A stretch of 64,000 bases of DNA, from assembly GCA_030849075.1 (NCBI GenBank), contig JASAOO010003471.1, positions 1-64,000 on the forward strand. Reading direction: 5' to 3'. The notes below the pieces were generated by a model. That model was not told where the DNA came from, searched no databases, and worked only from the letters and a program-made list of their open reading frames with translations. The translations under genes and the position numbers were made by a program. Below, in pieces: positions 29,183 through 39,611 of this stretch. The stretch is from Zelonia costaricensis (taxonomy: Eukaryota > Euglenozoa > Kinetoplastea > Trypanosomatida > Trypanosomatidae). Position 1 is the first letter of the stretch. Every line of letters begins with the position of its first letter.

Positions 29183-31572
29183 TTGGGCAGCCCTAGCGTG
29201 GGAGAGGGGGCGGGGTGGAGGCGCACATGTGCGTTTTGCAGGAGGAAGGACTTCACGGGGAGGTGTAGAACGCGTGGCTGCGACGGGTTGCGTCTGCGTT
29301 TTGTGCCCCGACTCTGCGATGTTGCTGGTCTGCATTTTCCTTTTCGCCCCCTCCGGCTGACCGCCGTTTACGGGCTTCGACCGTGGCTTGCATCGTCGCC
29401 ACACCGCGCCTGGGAGAAATGGAGCGCCGTTCTCGTTTGCCTGAGTGCACACGGTGCGCGCTCGTTCCCAAACGTTTTTGTGTGCATGTTTGTGTGTGTG
29501 TGTGTTGTTGCGCTCCCCTGCTTCCCCGTTCAAATTGAGTTTTCACGTAGAGTCTGGTGGTGCTGACCACGCCACGTTGTGCCCCCCCCCCACTACCACG
29601 AACCGTTTCCGTGTTTCCCTTTGTTGCTGGCGCTGCACGCCGTAGACCCGCTCGCCAATTCATGTGGGCTCGGCGTTTCGATTGTGTGTGGGTGAGTTGT
29701 CAAGCCCTCATCTTCATTGTGTTTCGTTCTTCTCTTCTTCTTCCGTGTGTGTGCGCATTGCCTTTGATCTGGCAACTGCCTTCTGCCACTTACCGAGCCA
29801 CAGCGCATGACGTGCGTGTCCCGCTAACGCTCGCCCCCTCAATCCCCTTTTCCTCCCCTGTGCCCCACCCTTGCCACGTCAGCACCCTCGGCTTCAGCGC
29901 CTGCCTCTATGCTTTGCGGTGCCTCCTGTTGAGCGTTGTTTCAAGCGCGTTACGAGGCATGTGAGTACGCCGGTGCGCTGTGCATGTGAACAGCGAAGAG
30001 AAGTGTGTGTGTGGAGGGTACGGTAGCGACGATGACGGCGTAGCACCGCTCGCTCCCCCCCCCTCCTCCTCCTCCAACCCTGCCCGCACACCGTCACGAG
30101 AACGCTTACACAGGCAAAAACACAGCGTTGCACGCCCCACTGCAAAACACCAAAGCTCACGTGCGCTGAGGCTGTCCATGACAACAAGAACAAAAGAAGA
30201 GCCCACGAGAGAAGGCGGGACCTGCAGTGGTATCCACCAAGGTGTCGGCGAGCACATGTTAAGGGCCCCCGCAAAGCAGTTGGCCAAGTGGCTCCTTCTG
30301 AAGTCTCGAAGCGTGAACCTGCCGATCCCTAGTGCTGCAGCGCCACGTGAAACCGCCTGCCGCTGCTCCACCACTGTACTACTCTTCCTCCCTTCCGCAC
30401 AACCCTCTTGTCTCCTTCATCTGGACCGGCGTCCGCATCTCGCGTCTCACACCTCCCTCCATATCCCCTCCCCCTCCCTACCACGTGCGCAGCTGCGTGC
30501 TAGCACGCCTGCACTACCCATCTGCCGAGTCCTTCTTTGGGTTTTGTTTTGTTTTTTTCTTGCTGTCGTCGACGCCGCTGTGGCGTTCATCCCTTCCCTC
30601 TCCCCACCTTCCTTCCTGCGTGCTTGAAGCGGCTGCATCGCGGCAAACACGCGTGCGCCACTGCTTAGCGGAGACGGAGTGTCGCTTCGCAGATTAACGT
30701 CCACTCTGCTTCGTTTCGTGTGTGTTTGTCTGGGTGGGTGGACGTGCTCTTCTCCTGTGCGCATCCCTTTTGCCTTATTGCTTCCGAACAGCCTCGACAG
30801 AAGCCGCCAGTGCCCGACGTGCGGCAAGCCCGGCCACAAAGCACCTTACATCCCTTCCTCTTGCCCCCCTTGCTGGAGTCCTCACTTGTGTTGCCCACCC
30901 TCAGCCCATCCTTTTGCTTTCCGCTTCTGTTGGTGTGCGCTAGGTTTCGCCCGACGCGTTCACAGTCGACCTCGTTGCCGCTGTGCATCTTGTGGGGCAT
31001 GCTGCTGTTCTCGTGTTGTCTCCGTGTTTGCTGGCCCACAGTCATCGTTTGAGGTCGCGTCGGACCTCCTCCCCCCCCCCACCCCCACCCCCGGCTCATC
31101 GTTACCCTCTCTCTCTCTCTTCCTCTCTGACGTGCGTGTGCGTCGTACTGGCGCAGGCACGGACACTCGTGGCACAACTGGCTCACCACCTGCCCGACCC
31201 CCCCCTCCCTCCCCCTTTGGCCTCCCTGCGTTGCATCTCCTCGAGCACACGCCACGGCACGCAAGACGCGAGGACACTCAGGATCCAGTGCGCGGATGGG
31301 TGGAGACGTACGGCGCCTCTGCGATTCTTCGAGCCCCCGCCTCCTCTCCCAACTTCCCTCGCCGCGTACACAGGGACACTACCGCCTCGTCGCTCAGCTC
31401 CCCTTTGCCTGCTTGTCACCCTAATCAACCCAGCCTTCTCTTCGTCTTCTTCCCCGCCCCCTCCCCCCTCCAACCAACCAACAGCATAGACACGGGTGCC
31501 TGCGTGCGCCAATAGAAAACAACATTTCTTCTCTGCTTTGCCCGTCTTGGATTACCTTAGCCGTCCTCCCTC
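29183..31572. other. 2.4 kb intergenic region, longest in window
   Basis: GT-rich near 29490-29505, several T-rich stretches, C runs near 30055-30063 and 31070-31085, and a good acceptor-like site at the right end. Frames of up to 278 codons exist but read as Ser/Pro/Cys-rich filler without third-position GC bias. Nothing is supported as a gene; an unrecognised RNA or short gene could hide here. Confidence 0.6.
31525..31560 (+). promoter_or_regulatory. Candidate spliced-leader acceptor of carboxypeptidase gene
   Basis: Pyrimidine tract 31525-31548 followed by CTTAG with AG at 31559-31560, only 12 bases before the ATG at 31573. Consistent with a very short 5' leader. Confidence 0.55.
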
Positions 31573-34500
31573 ATGAGTCGATCTGCCGAGCCAGGCAAGC
31601 GGGACTCCGCCCCGCGTCCCCCGTCCCCCACGGCGGCGGCGACATCGCGGGCACGCACCGCCGTCTTGACGGCATTCCCGACTTCTTCTCTGCCCGCTTC
31701 CACCGAGCCCGGCGACGGCGGCGGCACACCACGGCTCAGACACCGTGCGGCGCAGCGGCTCGCCTCGCAGCACCACTGGGATGGACCAGCGCGAGCAAAG
31801 CCGGGCGTGCACGTCACGTCTCCCAGCATGGCCGTAACAGAGGCGCCCGCGTCGAAAGGCAGCACTCTTCAGAGGACACGACGGACAAGCACGTCGGCAG
31901 ACCTCGGCGCCCCTGCCGCGCCACCGCCGCTGCCCCCGCCGTCGTCGCTGGAAGCGCTGCGTCGCGGCTCGAGCAGCCGCAGCGGCGTCACGCGCCAGCT
32001 CAGTCGCGGCGTCACACACCCCGCGCGTCCCCCGCCGTCAGCGCTGCGTCCCACGGTGGCGCCATCTGCGACGTCCGCGACGCCCTTGGCGGCGCCCGCA
32101 TCTGTACTCGCGACGGCACCGACGCGGAGCCCTCAGCCGGACCTGCAGCAGCAGTCCGCAGAGACCTCGCTACGGGCGTCCTCTGAGGCCCGCTCTCGCA
32201 TTGCGTCCGTGCCCCGCAGCGCACGCAGCTCCCGCCCCTCCCCCGGCGGCGCCGGCTCCCCGTCTGCCCCGCCAGACGCCATGCGGCACCTCACGCACTT
32301 CCACGCCGACGCCGCCGCGGCTGGCTGCCACGCCAACCTCGCGGCGAGTGGAAGCACAAACAGCCGCGGCTCGGCCCGCAGCATGCGCCACCACACGCCG
32401 AACTCCATCATCCTCTCAAGGCACCGCCCCCGCATCGCCGCTGCCGCTGCCGCTGCGGCACTGCCGACGGAGCAGCTGCTGGCGGATGGTTACTACTTTG
32501 CCTCCGACGAGAGCGCCAACTCCAGCTTCTCCGACACGCCGCGGTCGGCGCCGCGCATGTCGCTCGGCAGCAGCTGCTCCATCCGCACGCCGGTGCAGCC
32601 GCTGGACCTCAACAGCGGCGGGGCGGTGGCCGGCGCGCGACTCGCGGGCCGCGGGGCTGCGCCGTCCCCGCGCGGCGCAGCCCAGCGAGTCGTGCACGTG
32701 TACACCCACGGCAGCAGCAGCGAGGGCAGCAGCGAGATGAGCTTTGCGGAGGGGGGCGACGATGACGACGACGAGGACGCGGTTCAGTTCGACGAGGAGG
32801 ACGAGGAGCAGGCGGTGCTGTCGTACATGGACTCCGCGCCGGATGGCAACCCCGCCGCCCCGGCGAGGGTCGTGCCGGCCACACGCGTCGCCGCTGCCGC
32901 TGCCACCCCCGCCGCCGCCTCGTCCTCCTTCACCCCCTCGCCGCCGCTGCCGCGCTGCACGTCGGTGCGCACCGGCGCCGTGCCGACCCTCGACGGCTTC
33001 GGCAGCGACCGCGACGAGTTCCCCGTCGGCGTCAACCTCGGCGAGGCGGACCACGACATCGGCGAAAACCCGCCAAGCCGCGCCTCGGCCGGCCCCACGC
33101 CCCCGCTGCGCGCCCGCGCGGCGTCGTCGGCGCGCAACTCGGCCCGCTCTGCGTATGAGCGGCGCCCGTCGACGCCAACGCGGCGGCCCAACAGCGGCAG
33201 CAAGAGCCCCGCTCAGGGCCCCGCCAGTCGACACCCCTCCGGCACCGTCGCGCCGACAAGCCTGTCGCGGCAGCACTCCACCCTCGAGCCCGCAGCCTCG
33301 CGTCGGCACAGCCCGGTGCAGCCCGGCGGTGAGCCTGCCGCGCCGGCGCACCCGCTGAGCGTCGCCCTGCCGCCGTCTTTCGGCAATGAGGAGGAGGCGC
33401 GGGAGCGGCAGTGCAAGCAGCTCAGCCTGCACGAGGCCTTCTTTGCAAACCAGAGCCGCAGCGTGTGGCTCGTCGACGACCACGTCGTGGCCAAGGTGCT
33501 CGAGTTTGTGCGCATCATGGGCTACGAGCACCCGGCGCTCCGGCGAGACCGCGCGAAAGGGCAGGCCTCGCTCTGGAGCAGCAGCAGCGCCATCACCTCC
33601 CCCATCGCGCCGGGCCGTCCGAGAAAGCGGGCGCCGACCGTCGCCAAGGACGCGGGCGGGCGCTCTCCGCCGGGCGCGCACGCGTCGCAGTCCGCCGCCG
33701 CGGAGGCGGTTGCCGAGGCCCTCGCGCAGCCCGCCAGCGTCGACCCGCCCGCAGCCCTGGACGGAGCCGGGGTGTCTGGCGCAGCGGCACCTAGCCTCAG
33801 CCCCGGCACTGCAGCAGCGTCGGCGGCGGCGAAGCAGTTTCACCTCAAGTCGGGCCGGCCGCGGTGTGCGGGGCAGTACGTGAACACGTCCACCACCACC
33901 GGCACGGCGCACCTCTTCCTCACCTTCAGCGAGGCGATGCGCTGGATTGCAGAGCAGGAGTACGTGATTGGGACGGTCCTGCTGTGCTGCGCCCGCTTTG
34001 TGGGCGAGGCCGAGGCGGACGGCGCGGCCATCATCGGCGACGGCATCGGCGACAGCGCCGCGTGGCACCCGCGCCGCGCCCTGCTGCAGCGCGGCAAGCC
34101 GTGCATTCCGCTGCGGTCCCACCCCATCCACTTTGTCGCCTCGCTCGTCTGCTCCCGCTACCCGCACTGGGGCGGCATGGCGGCCTTTGCGCGGGCCTGG
34201 GAGACGCAGGTCCGCCTCGTCCTCGGCAGCGCCGCCCCACCGCACCAGCGTCACTTCAAGTGCATCGAGGACGGCCTGCTCATCAGTTCGGACTTCGAAG
34301 CCGGCAACCTGCACCGGGTCGAGCGCGCCGCGGAGCCGTACTTCTTCCTCATCTGGCTGGACCCCGATCAAGGCAGCGACAAGCGCATCTGGTTCCGCTT
34401 CGCCGTCACGGGGGCGAAGGAGGGACGCACGCTGCGGTTCCGTCTCATGAACGCGGCCCCGCACACGAAGCTGTACCGGCAGAACGGCATGATGCCGGTG

Positions 34501-36366
34501 TGGCGCGACGGGCTGAGCCAACCCAACTGGGGACCAGTGGACAACTGCACGTTCCGCACGACAAACCGCGACCTCGACGGGGAGGTGTGCTTCTCCATTG
34601 GCGTGCGCAACTCCACCGAGACGATCCAGGTGGCCTTCTGTGCCCCGTACACCTACGCCGACCTCCTCTGCCATGTGTGCCACTGGCACGCGCTGGTGAA
34701 GGGGAGCGGGTGCGATATGCGGTTCGAGGAGCGTGTGCTGTGCCGGAGCCCGGAGGGGCGCAAGCTGCACCTGCTCATCATCACGAGTCGCGGCGCCGGG
34801 GCCCCGTCCGGGCTGCCGCCGCCGCCGCCGTCCTCGTCCCCGTCGCAGCCCGACGGCGCGGTGAACAGCAGCTCCGCAGCCAGCGGCAAGCGGGTGCCTG
34901 GGGCGGCGTTTGCGGCTGTCGCCTCGCTCAGTAGCGCCGCGTCGAGCACCGTTCCCTGCAGCAGCCCGACCCCATCCGTGGCGCCTGTGAGGCCCAAGAC
35001 TGGCGCGGGAGGCGCAGCTTCTGCCGCTGCGGTAAAAGAGGCGATGCGAGGGCCGTACGCGAACTTCGCGACAGGCAAGAAGGTGGTTCTGATCAGCGGC
35101 CGCGTGCACCCGGGCGAGGTGACGGCCTCGCACGGCGTGCACGGCCTCATTTCCTTTCTCCTCTCAAGCGACGTCCGCGCCATTCAGCTGCGCGAGCACT
35201 TCATCTTCTTCATTGTGCCGATGCTGAACCCCGACGGGGTGAGCCGCGGCCACTCCCGCATGGACCAGTACGGCAACAACCTCAACCGCTGCTACAACAA
35301 CCCAGACCCGGAGACGCAGCCGACGGTGCTGGCGCTGCGGCACGTGTTTGAGCACTTGCAGCAAGCGTATCGGGAGCGCTTCATCATGTACCTCGACTTC
35401 CACTCCCACGCCTCGCAGTCGAGCGGCTTCATCTTTGGCAACAATCTGCCGGCGCGGGTGCAGCACTGGAACCTCTTCTTTCCCCGTCTCGTGGAGCTGC
35501 ACGCCCGGCAGGTCTTCTCCTTCGGGCTCTGCCGCTTTGGCCGCGTGCACATGACGAGCAAGGACGGGGCCTCGCGCGTGCTGTTCGGCAGCAGCCTCAT
35601 CCACAGCTACACCGTGGAGCTGACGCACTTCACGGACCGCCGCATGTACGCCGACGACTTTGTGGCCATGAACAATGGCAGCGGCGTGCTCTCCGAGGTG
35701 ACGTGGCCACCCACGCAGCCGACTGGCGGATCGTCGTCCGCGGCTTGCGGCGAGGCGGACGGCGCGGGCGGGGCTGGAGGAAGTGCAGCCGCCGACAGCT
35801 GGGCTCTTGTCCCCCAAGCCTCCCGCACCCGCGCCGCGACCCCCATGGCCGGTGCGCACGGTGCCGCTCTAGCGGAGGGCGGGCGGCGGTCGAGTTCACT
35901 GCTAGCGGGGCGCGGCGGACGGCTTCGCCGCTCCAACTCCGAAGGCGCCGGCGCGCGTGGCAGCGGAAGCGCCGCAGCACGGGCGAGCCCCGCCGCGGTC
36001 GCAGCAGCAGCAGCAGCAGCTCGCAAACGCGCCGAGACTGCCGGTCAGCAGCGCGGCGGCCGCGGTGCCCCTTCCTCCCCCTCGCTGGCCAGCGGTAGCC
36101 CCGCGACCCCGCCGGCGCTGCAGCCGATTGCCGTGCCCAGCATCCTCTGCCAGAGCGCCGAGGTGGGCCGGGCGTGTCTGCTGGCGCTGCGCGACTACTG
36201 CGCCATCGGGGCGCGGCCATCCCCGGAGCTGGTGATGTTCGGCGGGATGGAGCGCGTGCTGCGGGATGTGAAGCGGCAGATCAAGGCCGACTCCGCGCAC
36301 AAGAGCATCAAGTCGCAGTCCGCCGCGACCTACGCGGGTCTGCATCCCATCTACAAACAGTACTAG
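31573..36366 (+). CDS. M14 cytosolic carboxypeptidase, tubulin deglutamylase family
   Basis: A 1597-residue zinc carboxypeptidase of the CCP/Nna1 family, which trims glutamates from tubulin tails. Residues 1-600 are low complexity. A predicted folded N-region spans about 610-890. The CCP beta-sandwich domain begins near 895 (FKCIEDGLLISSDFEAGNL) and includes YFFLIWLDPD and WFRFAV. The catalytic domain carries zinc ligands His1179 and Glu1182 (GRVHPGEVTASHG), NPDGVSRGHSR and the substrate-binding NNLNR, the third ligand His1277 (DFHSHAS) and catalytic Glu1349 (YTVELTHF). All key residues are present, so it should be active. Two insertions interrupt the catalytic domain: about 1073-1156, just before HPGE, and about 1380-1520, before a final helix (EVGRACLLALRDY). 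Likely flagellar or subpellicular microtubule substrate. Confidence 0.95.
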   Translation: MSRSAEPGKRDSAPRPPSPTAAATSRARTAVLTAFPTSSLPASTEPGDGGGTPRLRHRAAQRLASQHHWDGPARAKPGVHVTSPSMAVTEAPASKGSTLQRTRRTSTSADLGAPAAPPPLPPPSSLEALRRGSSSRSGVTRQLSRGVTHPARPPPSALRPTVAPSATSATPLAAPASVLATAPTRSPQPDLQQQSAETSLRASSEARSRIASVPRSARSSRPSPGGAGSPSAPPDAMRHLTHFHADAAAAGCHANLAASGSTNSRGSARSMRHHTPNSIILSRHRPRIAAAAAAAALPTEQLLADGYYFASDESANSSFSDTPRSAPRMSLGSSCSIRTPVQPLDLNSGGAVAGARLAGRGAAPSPRGAAQRVVHVYTHGSSSEGSSEMSFAEGGDDDDDEDAVQFDEEDEEQAVLSYMDSAPDGNPAAPARVVPATRVAAAAATPAAASSSFTPSPPLPRCTSVRTGAVPTLDGFGSDRDEFPVGVNLGEADHDIGENPPSRASAGPTPPLRARAASSARNSARSAYERRPSTPTRRPNSGSKSPAQGPASRHPSGTVAPTSLSRQHSTLEPAASRRHSPVQPGGEPAAPAHPLSVALPPSFGNEEEARERQCKQLSLHEAFFANQSRSVWLVDDHVVAKVLEFVRIMGYEHPALRRDRAKGQASLWSSSSAITSPIAPGRPRKRAPTVAKDAGGRSPPGAHASQSAAAEAVAEALAQPASVDPPAALDGAGVSGAAAPSLSPGTAAASAAAKQFHLKSGRPRCAGQYVNTSTTTGTAHLFLTFSEAMRWIAEQEYVIGTVLLCCARFVGEAEADGAAIIGDGIGDSAAWHPRRALLQRGKPCIPLRSHPIHFVASLVCSRYPHWGGMAAFARAWETQVRLVLGSAAPPHQRHFKCIEDGLLISSDFEAGNLHRVERAAEPYFFLIWLDPDQGSDKRIWFRFAVTGAKEGRTLRFRLMNAAPHTKLYRQNGMMPVWRDGLSQPNWGPVDNCTFRTTNRDLDGEVCFSIGVRNSTETIQVAFCAPYTYADLLCHVCHWHALVKGSGCDMRFEERVLCRSPEGRKLHLLIITSRGAGAPSGLPPPPPSSSPSQPDGAVNSSSAASGKRVPGAAFAAVASLSSAASSTVPCSSPTPSVAPVRPKTGAGGAASAAAVKEAMRGPYANFATGKKVVLISGRVHPGEVTASHGVHGLISFLLSSDVRAIQLREHFIFFIVPMLNPDGVSRGHSRMDQYGNNLNRCYNNPDPETQPTVLALRHVFEHLQQAYRERFIMYLDFHSHASQSSGFIFGNNLPARVQHWNLFFPRLVELHARQVFSFGLCRFGRVHMTSKDGASRVLFGSSLIHSYTVELTHFTDRRMYADDFVAMNNGSGVLSEVTWPPTQPTGGSSSAACGEADGAGGAGGSAAADSWALVPQASRTRAATPMAGAHGAALAEGGRRSSSLLAGRGGRLRRSNSEGAGARGSGSAAARASPAAVAAAAAAARKRAETAGQQRGGRGAPSSPSLASGSPATPPALQPIAVPSILCQSAEVGRACLLALRDYCAIGARPSPELVMFGGMERVLRDVKRQIKADSAHKSIKSQSAATYAGLHPIYKQY

Positions 36367-37186
36367 ACACGTTGCTGCGCACCACGGCAGTGGCGGGGTG
36401 GAGGGGGGGGGTGGGGCTGCCTGCGTTAGCGGCGAAGAGCATGTCGGCCGACGGAGCCGGCGAGGGTGCGTCGTCGAGGGGCTAGCGTGAAGACTATTTG
36501 CGCATCTCCGCCTCGTCCCTTTCCGCGCCGCCAAGCTCCGCACACCGACGCGCCTCCCATCCCCCCACCCTCCCCCACACACCTCCTTCTCTTCGTCGCC
36601 TCTCTAGATCAAGTCCCGGCAAGCCGGCCTCTTTTCTTTTTTCTTTGGCCTTTGAAGTCGGCAACTCCGTCGACCTCGCCAGCATACAACACACGTCCAC
36701 GCACGAGTCCACTTGAGAGAGTTCCGCAAGGCTGTAGTGGCTGCGGCGCTGCGTCGCACACACGTGACTGTGCAACCGGAATGCGTGCGGACGAAGCAGA
36801 ACTCATGAAGTTGCCAGGAGACCACCCCAATGCCCCTCAGCTCTCACACACCTCGTCTCCCGTATTGCTTCTCCTGAAAAGAAGAGAAGAACACCGCGCA
36901 GCGCAGCATCACCACGCGCACCACCACCATACACACGCATCTTACCTCCCGAACGGCAGACAGCCCACACCGCCGGTGCACGGCCTCGCCCTCGCCCCCC
37001 TCCCCCACCAGCGGACTCGTGCGCAACCATACAGAACACACGAGAAGAAACAAAAAGAACAAACACAAGCCAAAGAAGAAAAAGGGGGAATACAAGACGT
37101 GGAGTCGCTCAGAACGGACGGCGCTGCAGTCCCTCTTCCCTCTCCCCCCCCGATCTCGCCCTTCTCACGCCAATTATAGAGCAGCC
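36367..37186. other. 0.8 kb intergenic region
   Basis: A short G-rich stretch after the stop, a C-rich tract near 36560-36590, A-rich sequence at about 37045-37090, and a pyrimidine tract before the next ATG. No gene seen. Confidence 0.7.
37131..37179 (+). promoter_or_regulatory. Candidate spliced-leader acceptor of NASP gene
   Basis: C/T tract 37131-37167 followed by TATAG with AG at 37178-37179, seven bases before the ATG. AG at 37183-37184 is an alternative. Confidence 0.5.
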
Positions 37187-38506
37187 ATGAGTGCACCAGT
37201 CGACCCGGCTTCCACTGCGGCGCAGGAGGCCGCGGCGCCGCCTCACCCACCCCAGGAGACGGCGGACGAGGAGGAGGCGAAGAAGACAACGACAGTCACC
37301 GGACTCGCCGCCCCCGCCGCGGGCGACGCCGAGGAGGACGCGGCAAGCACCTCCGCAGACGACGAAGAAGACGAAGAGGCGGAGGAAGAGGAGGACGAAG
37401 ATGAGGACGAGGAGCCCGAGGACGACGAGGACGCCACCTTCCAGTTCGCCAGCGACGCAGAGGCGGAGGCGCAGCGGGAGGTGGGCGTGGCCGCCTACAA
37501 CGCGGGCCGCTACGAGGACGCCCTTGACGTACAGTACCGCGTGGTGCGCCACTTCTCGAACAAGTACGGCTCCACCTCGGCCAAGTGCGGCAAGTACTTC
37601 CTCGACTACGGCCTCTCGCAGCTGCGCCTGCTGCAGGGACAGACGACGGTGGACGACGTGCTGCAGCCACGCGACGAGGACGCACTCATGACGTGCTACG
37701 TCAACCTCGAGGTGGCGCGGGTGTGCTACCAGAAGCTCGAGGCCGAGGTCGGCGACGAGAACGTCGAGGTGGAGCTGGCCCTGGCGGAAGTGCACAACGC
37801 GTTGGCGCAGCTGTCGGTGGAGAAGGAGGACTACGACGCGGCACTGCGCGAGTACGAGGCGGAGCTGCTGCAGTACCGCTGCCTGCAGGACGCCGCGCCG
37901 GAGGAGGAAAAGCTGACGGTGGTCCCGGCCGGCCGCGTTGTGGGCGTCCTCTACGGCATCGCCGACTGCTTCATGAAGGAGAGCGACTACGAGGGGGCCG
38001 AGGAGCGGCTGCGGGCCACGCTCGACGAGATCAAGCTGTACCCCGAGGGCACCATCGCCGCAAGCCTTGTGGCCGAGCTGGAGGATCTGCTGGCCGACGC
38101 TGCTGAGATGAAGGGTGGGAAGTTCAAGGAGATCCAGGAGGCCATCAAGCAGCAGTTCGCCACCGAGGTGGATCAGATCCCAACCCCGCAGGAGTTCTTC
38201 TCCATCGACAAGGAGGGCAAGCACCCCTTCCTCTCCGCCGTGCCGGGGGCGACCGGCGACGAGGTGGCTGAGAACTCGTACCTGTCGATGCCGATGGGGG
38301 CGAGCGGGCAGGCGCTGGCCGCGAACGAGCACAGCAACAGCCTCTCCGTGTCTCTATTCCCTCCCCAGGGCAGCCGCAGCAACACGCCGGCCGGCCCGGT
38401 GCAGCACGCGGCGGTGCGCAAGAAGCAGAAGCGCACCGGCGACGACTCGCTCTCCAACGCGCAGCCGGAGAACAAGCGGCCGCGCGCTGAGTCGGCCTCT
38501 GCATAG
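37187..38506 (+). CDS. NASP/Hif1-like TPR histone chaperone
   Basis: A 439-residue protein with the SHNi-TPR layout of NASP, Sim3 and Hif1, which escort histone H3-H4. Residues 58-85 are almost all Asp/Glu. TPR1 follows at about 92-127 (VGVAAYNAGRYEDALDVQYR), then FLDYGLSQLRLLQG. TPR2 starts at NLEVARVCYQKLEAEVG. TPR3 contains LALAEVHNALAQLSVEKEDY. TPR4 includes VVGVLYGIADCFMKESDYEG. A capping helix follows (FKEIQEAIKQQF). The C-terminus has two basic clusters (RKKQKR near 411, KRPR near 430) that look like a bipartite nuclear signal. In the canonical family the acidic stretch interrupts TPR2; here that loop is short and the acid tract sits before TPR1. The ATG follows an AG-ended pyrimidine tract. 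Confidence 0.9.
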   Translation: MSAPVDPASTAAQEAAAPPHPPQETADEEEAKKTTTVTGLAAPAAGDAEEDAASTSADDEEDEEAEEEEDEDEDEEPEDDEDATFQFASDAEAEAQREVGVAAYNAGRYEDALDVQYRVVRHFSNKYGSTSAKCGKYFLDYGLSQLRLLQGQTTVDDVLQPRDEDALMTCYVNLEVARVCYQKLEAEVGDENVEVELALAEVHNALAQLSVEKEDYDAALREYEAELLQYRCLQDAAPEEEKLTVVPAGRVVGVLYGIADCFMKESDYEGAEERLRATLDEIKLYPEGTIAASLVAELEDLLADAAEMKGGKFKEIQEAIKQQFATEVDQIPTPQEFFSIDKEGKHPFLSAVPGATGDEVAENSYLSMPMGASGQALAANEHSNSLSVSLFPPQGSRSNTPAGPVQHAAVRKKQKRTGDDSLSNAQPENKRPRAESASA

Positions 38507-39611
38507 ACGGCGGCAACGTGTCGGTCGCGACACAGAGGTAAGAAAAGGGGCGAGTGAGGAGATGGGGGGACGTGGGCATCGGGAGCAGCCGAGCGCGGCA
38601 GACAGAGGGAGCGCATCACCCCTTTCCCCTCCCTCCTCTGCCGCCCCCGGGGCCCTTCCTCGCAAGCGCCCCCCAGCGTTCGTTTTCTGCGAGGTCGCGC
38701 CTCTCGCGCACCTAGACGTGTCCGTGGCATAGAGATGCATGGGATGGGAGGGGAGACGCACGCCGTGATGTCGTGCAGTCAACTCCCCCAGGTGCGGCGC
38801 AGGGTTGTCTGTGCCCTGCCGGCGCGCTGTCGTTTTTTTTTTCCCGTTTTTGCATGTGCGTGTTCGGATTCTGTTCTTGTGTTGTCGAGGCGGAACCGAG
38901 CTGAGGAGCAGCTCCTTGCCTCACCTCCTGCACGCTCGCGCGGCATACCCCTCTCCATCTCTACCTCCCCCCCCCCCCTTCCCCCGCTCACCTGCGATAG
39001 GGTGTGGGCAAGCGCACGCTCACGGTGTTCTGCGTCTCCTTGCTTCACTCGCTCACACGCCGCCGCGCCGAGTGACGCGAGCCGCATAACACACGTACGC
39101 AAAACGGAAGGACAGCAACGCTAACGAGCACGCCAACACGCGCGCAAGTGTGGAGAGCGGTGACGGGTGTCAAGGACGGTGCAGCGCAGCTGCAGACCCC
39201 ACAGCTGCCTCTTTGCTGTGACGAGCGGCGATTCGGCCGAGGGCGTACAGCAACGGGGAAAGGGAGGCGCCTGCGCGCCTCCATGCAGCGTCCGTTGAAC
39301 AAAACCCGTGACGATGCGCAGCGCACCCTAAAGGCGCCTCCCTCCTTGCGCGCCCCGTTGCACCCTGATCGCCGTGAAATCAGCGGAGCCACTTGGTGCT
39401 CAACAAAGTGGTGGAACTTGCTGTACCGGCTCCTCTTTCTCTCTCGCATCTCCCGCACTCGGCTCCTCCCCCGCTCTCTCCTCTGCGTCGTCTCTCTTCA
39501 AGCTGAGTGGCAGCACTTCTCGACGTGCCCGCCCTGCTTCTCCACTCCACCTCCCTTCTCCTGTCTCTTCCCCCCCCCCTTCTCCCACAACCCACGCAGT
39601 CTTGAGCCCGC
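38507..39611. other. 1.1 kb intergenic region
   Basis: T run near 38833-38842, C run near 38967-38978, then a long C/T tract before the next gene. Minor open frames have no coding bias. Confidence 0.7.
39537..39599 (+). promoter_or_regulatory. Strong candidate spliced-leader acceptor
   Basis: A 50-base C/T tract ends in CACGCAG with AG at 39598-39599, 12 bases before the ATG at 39612. Confidence 0.6.

Noticed and set aside
30679..31515. 278-codon frame with a CPTCGKPGHKAP string resembling a zinc knuckle
   Set aside because: Starts at TTG, lacks third-position bias, the motif is incomplete (no second full knuckle), and the rest is Ser/Pro filler.
32416..35142. 908-codon open frame on the minus strand opposite the carboxypeptidase
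   Set aside because: Shadow of a GC-rich gene; Arg/Gly/His-rich with no motif, while the plus strand carries clear M14 catalytic motifs.
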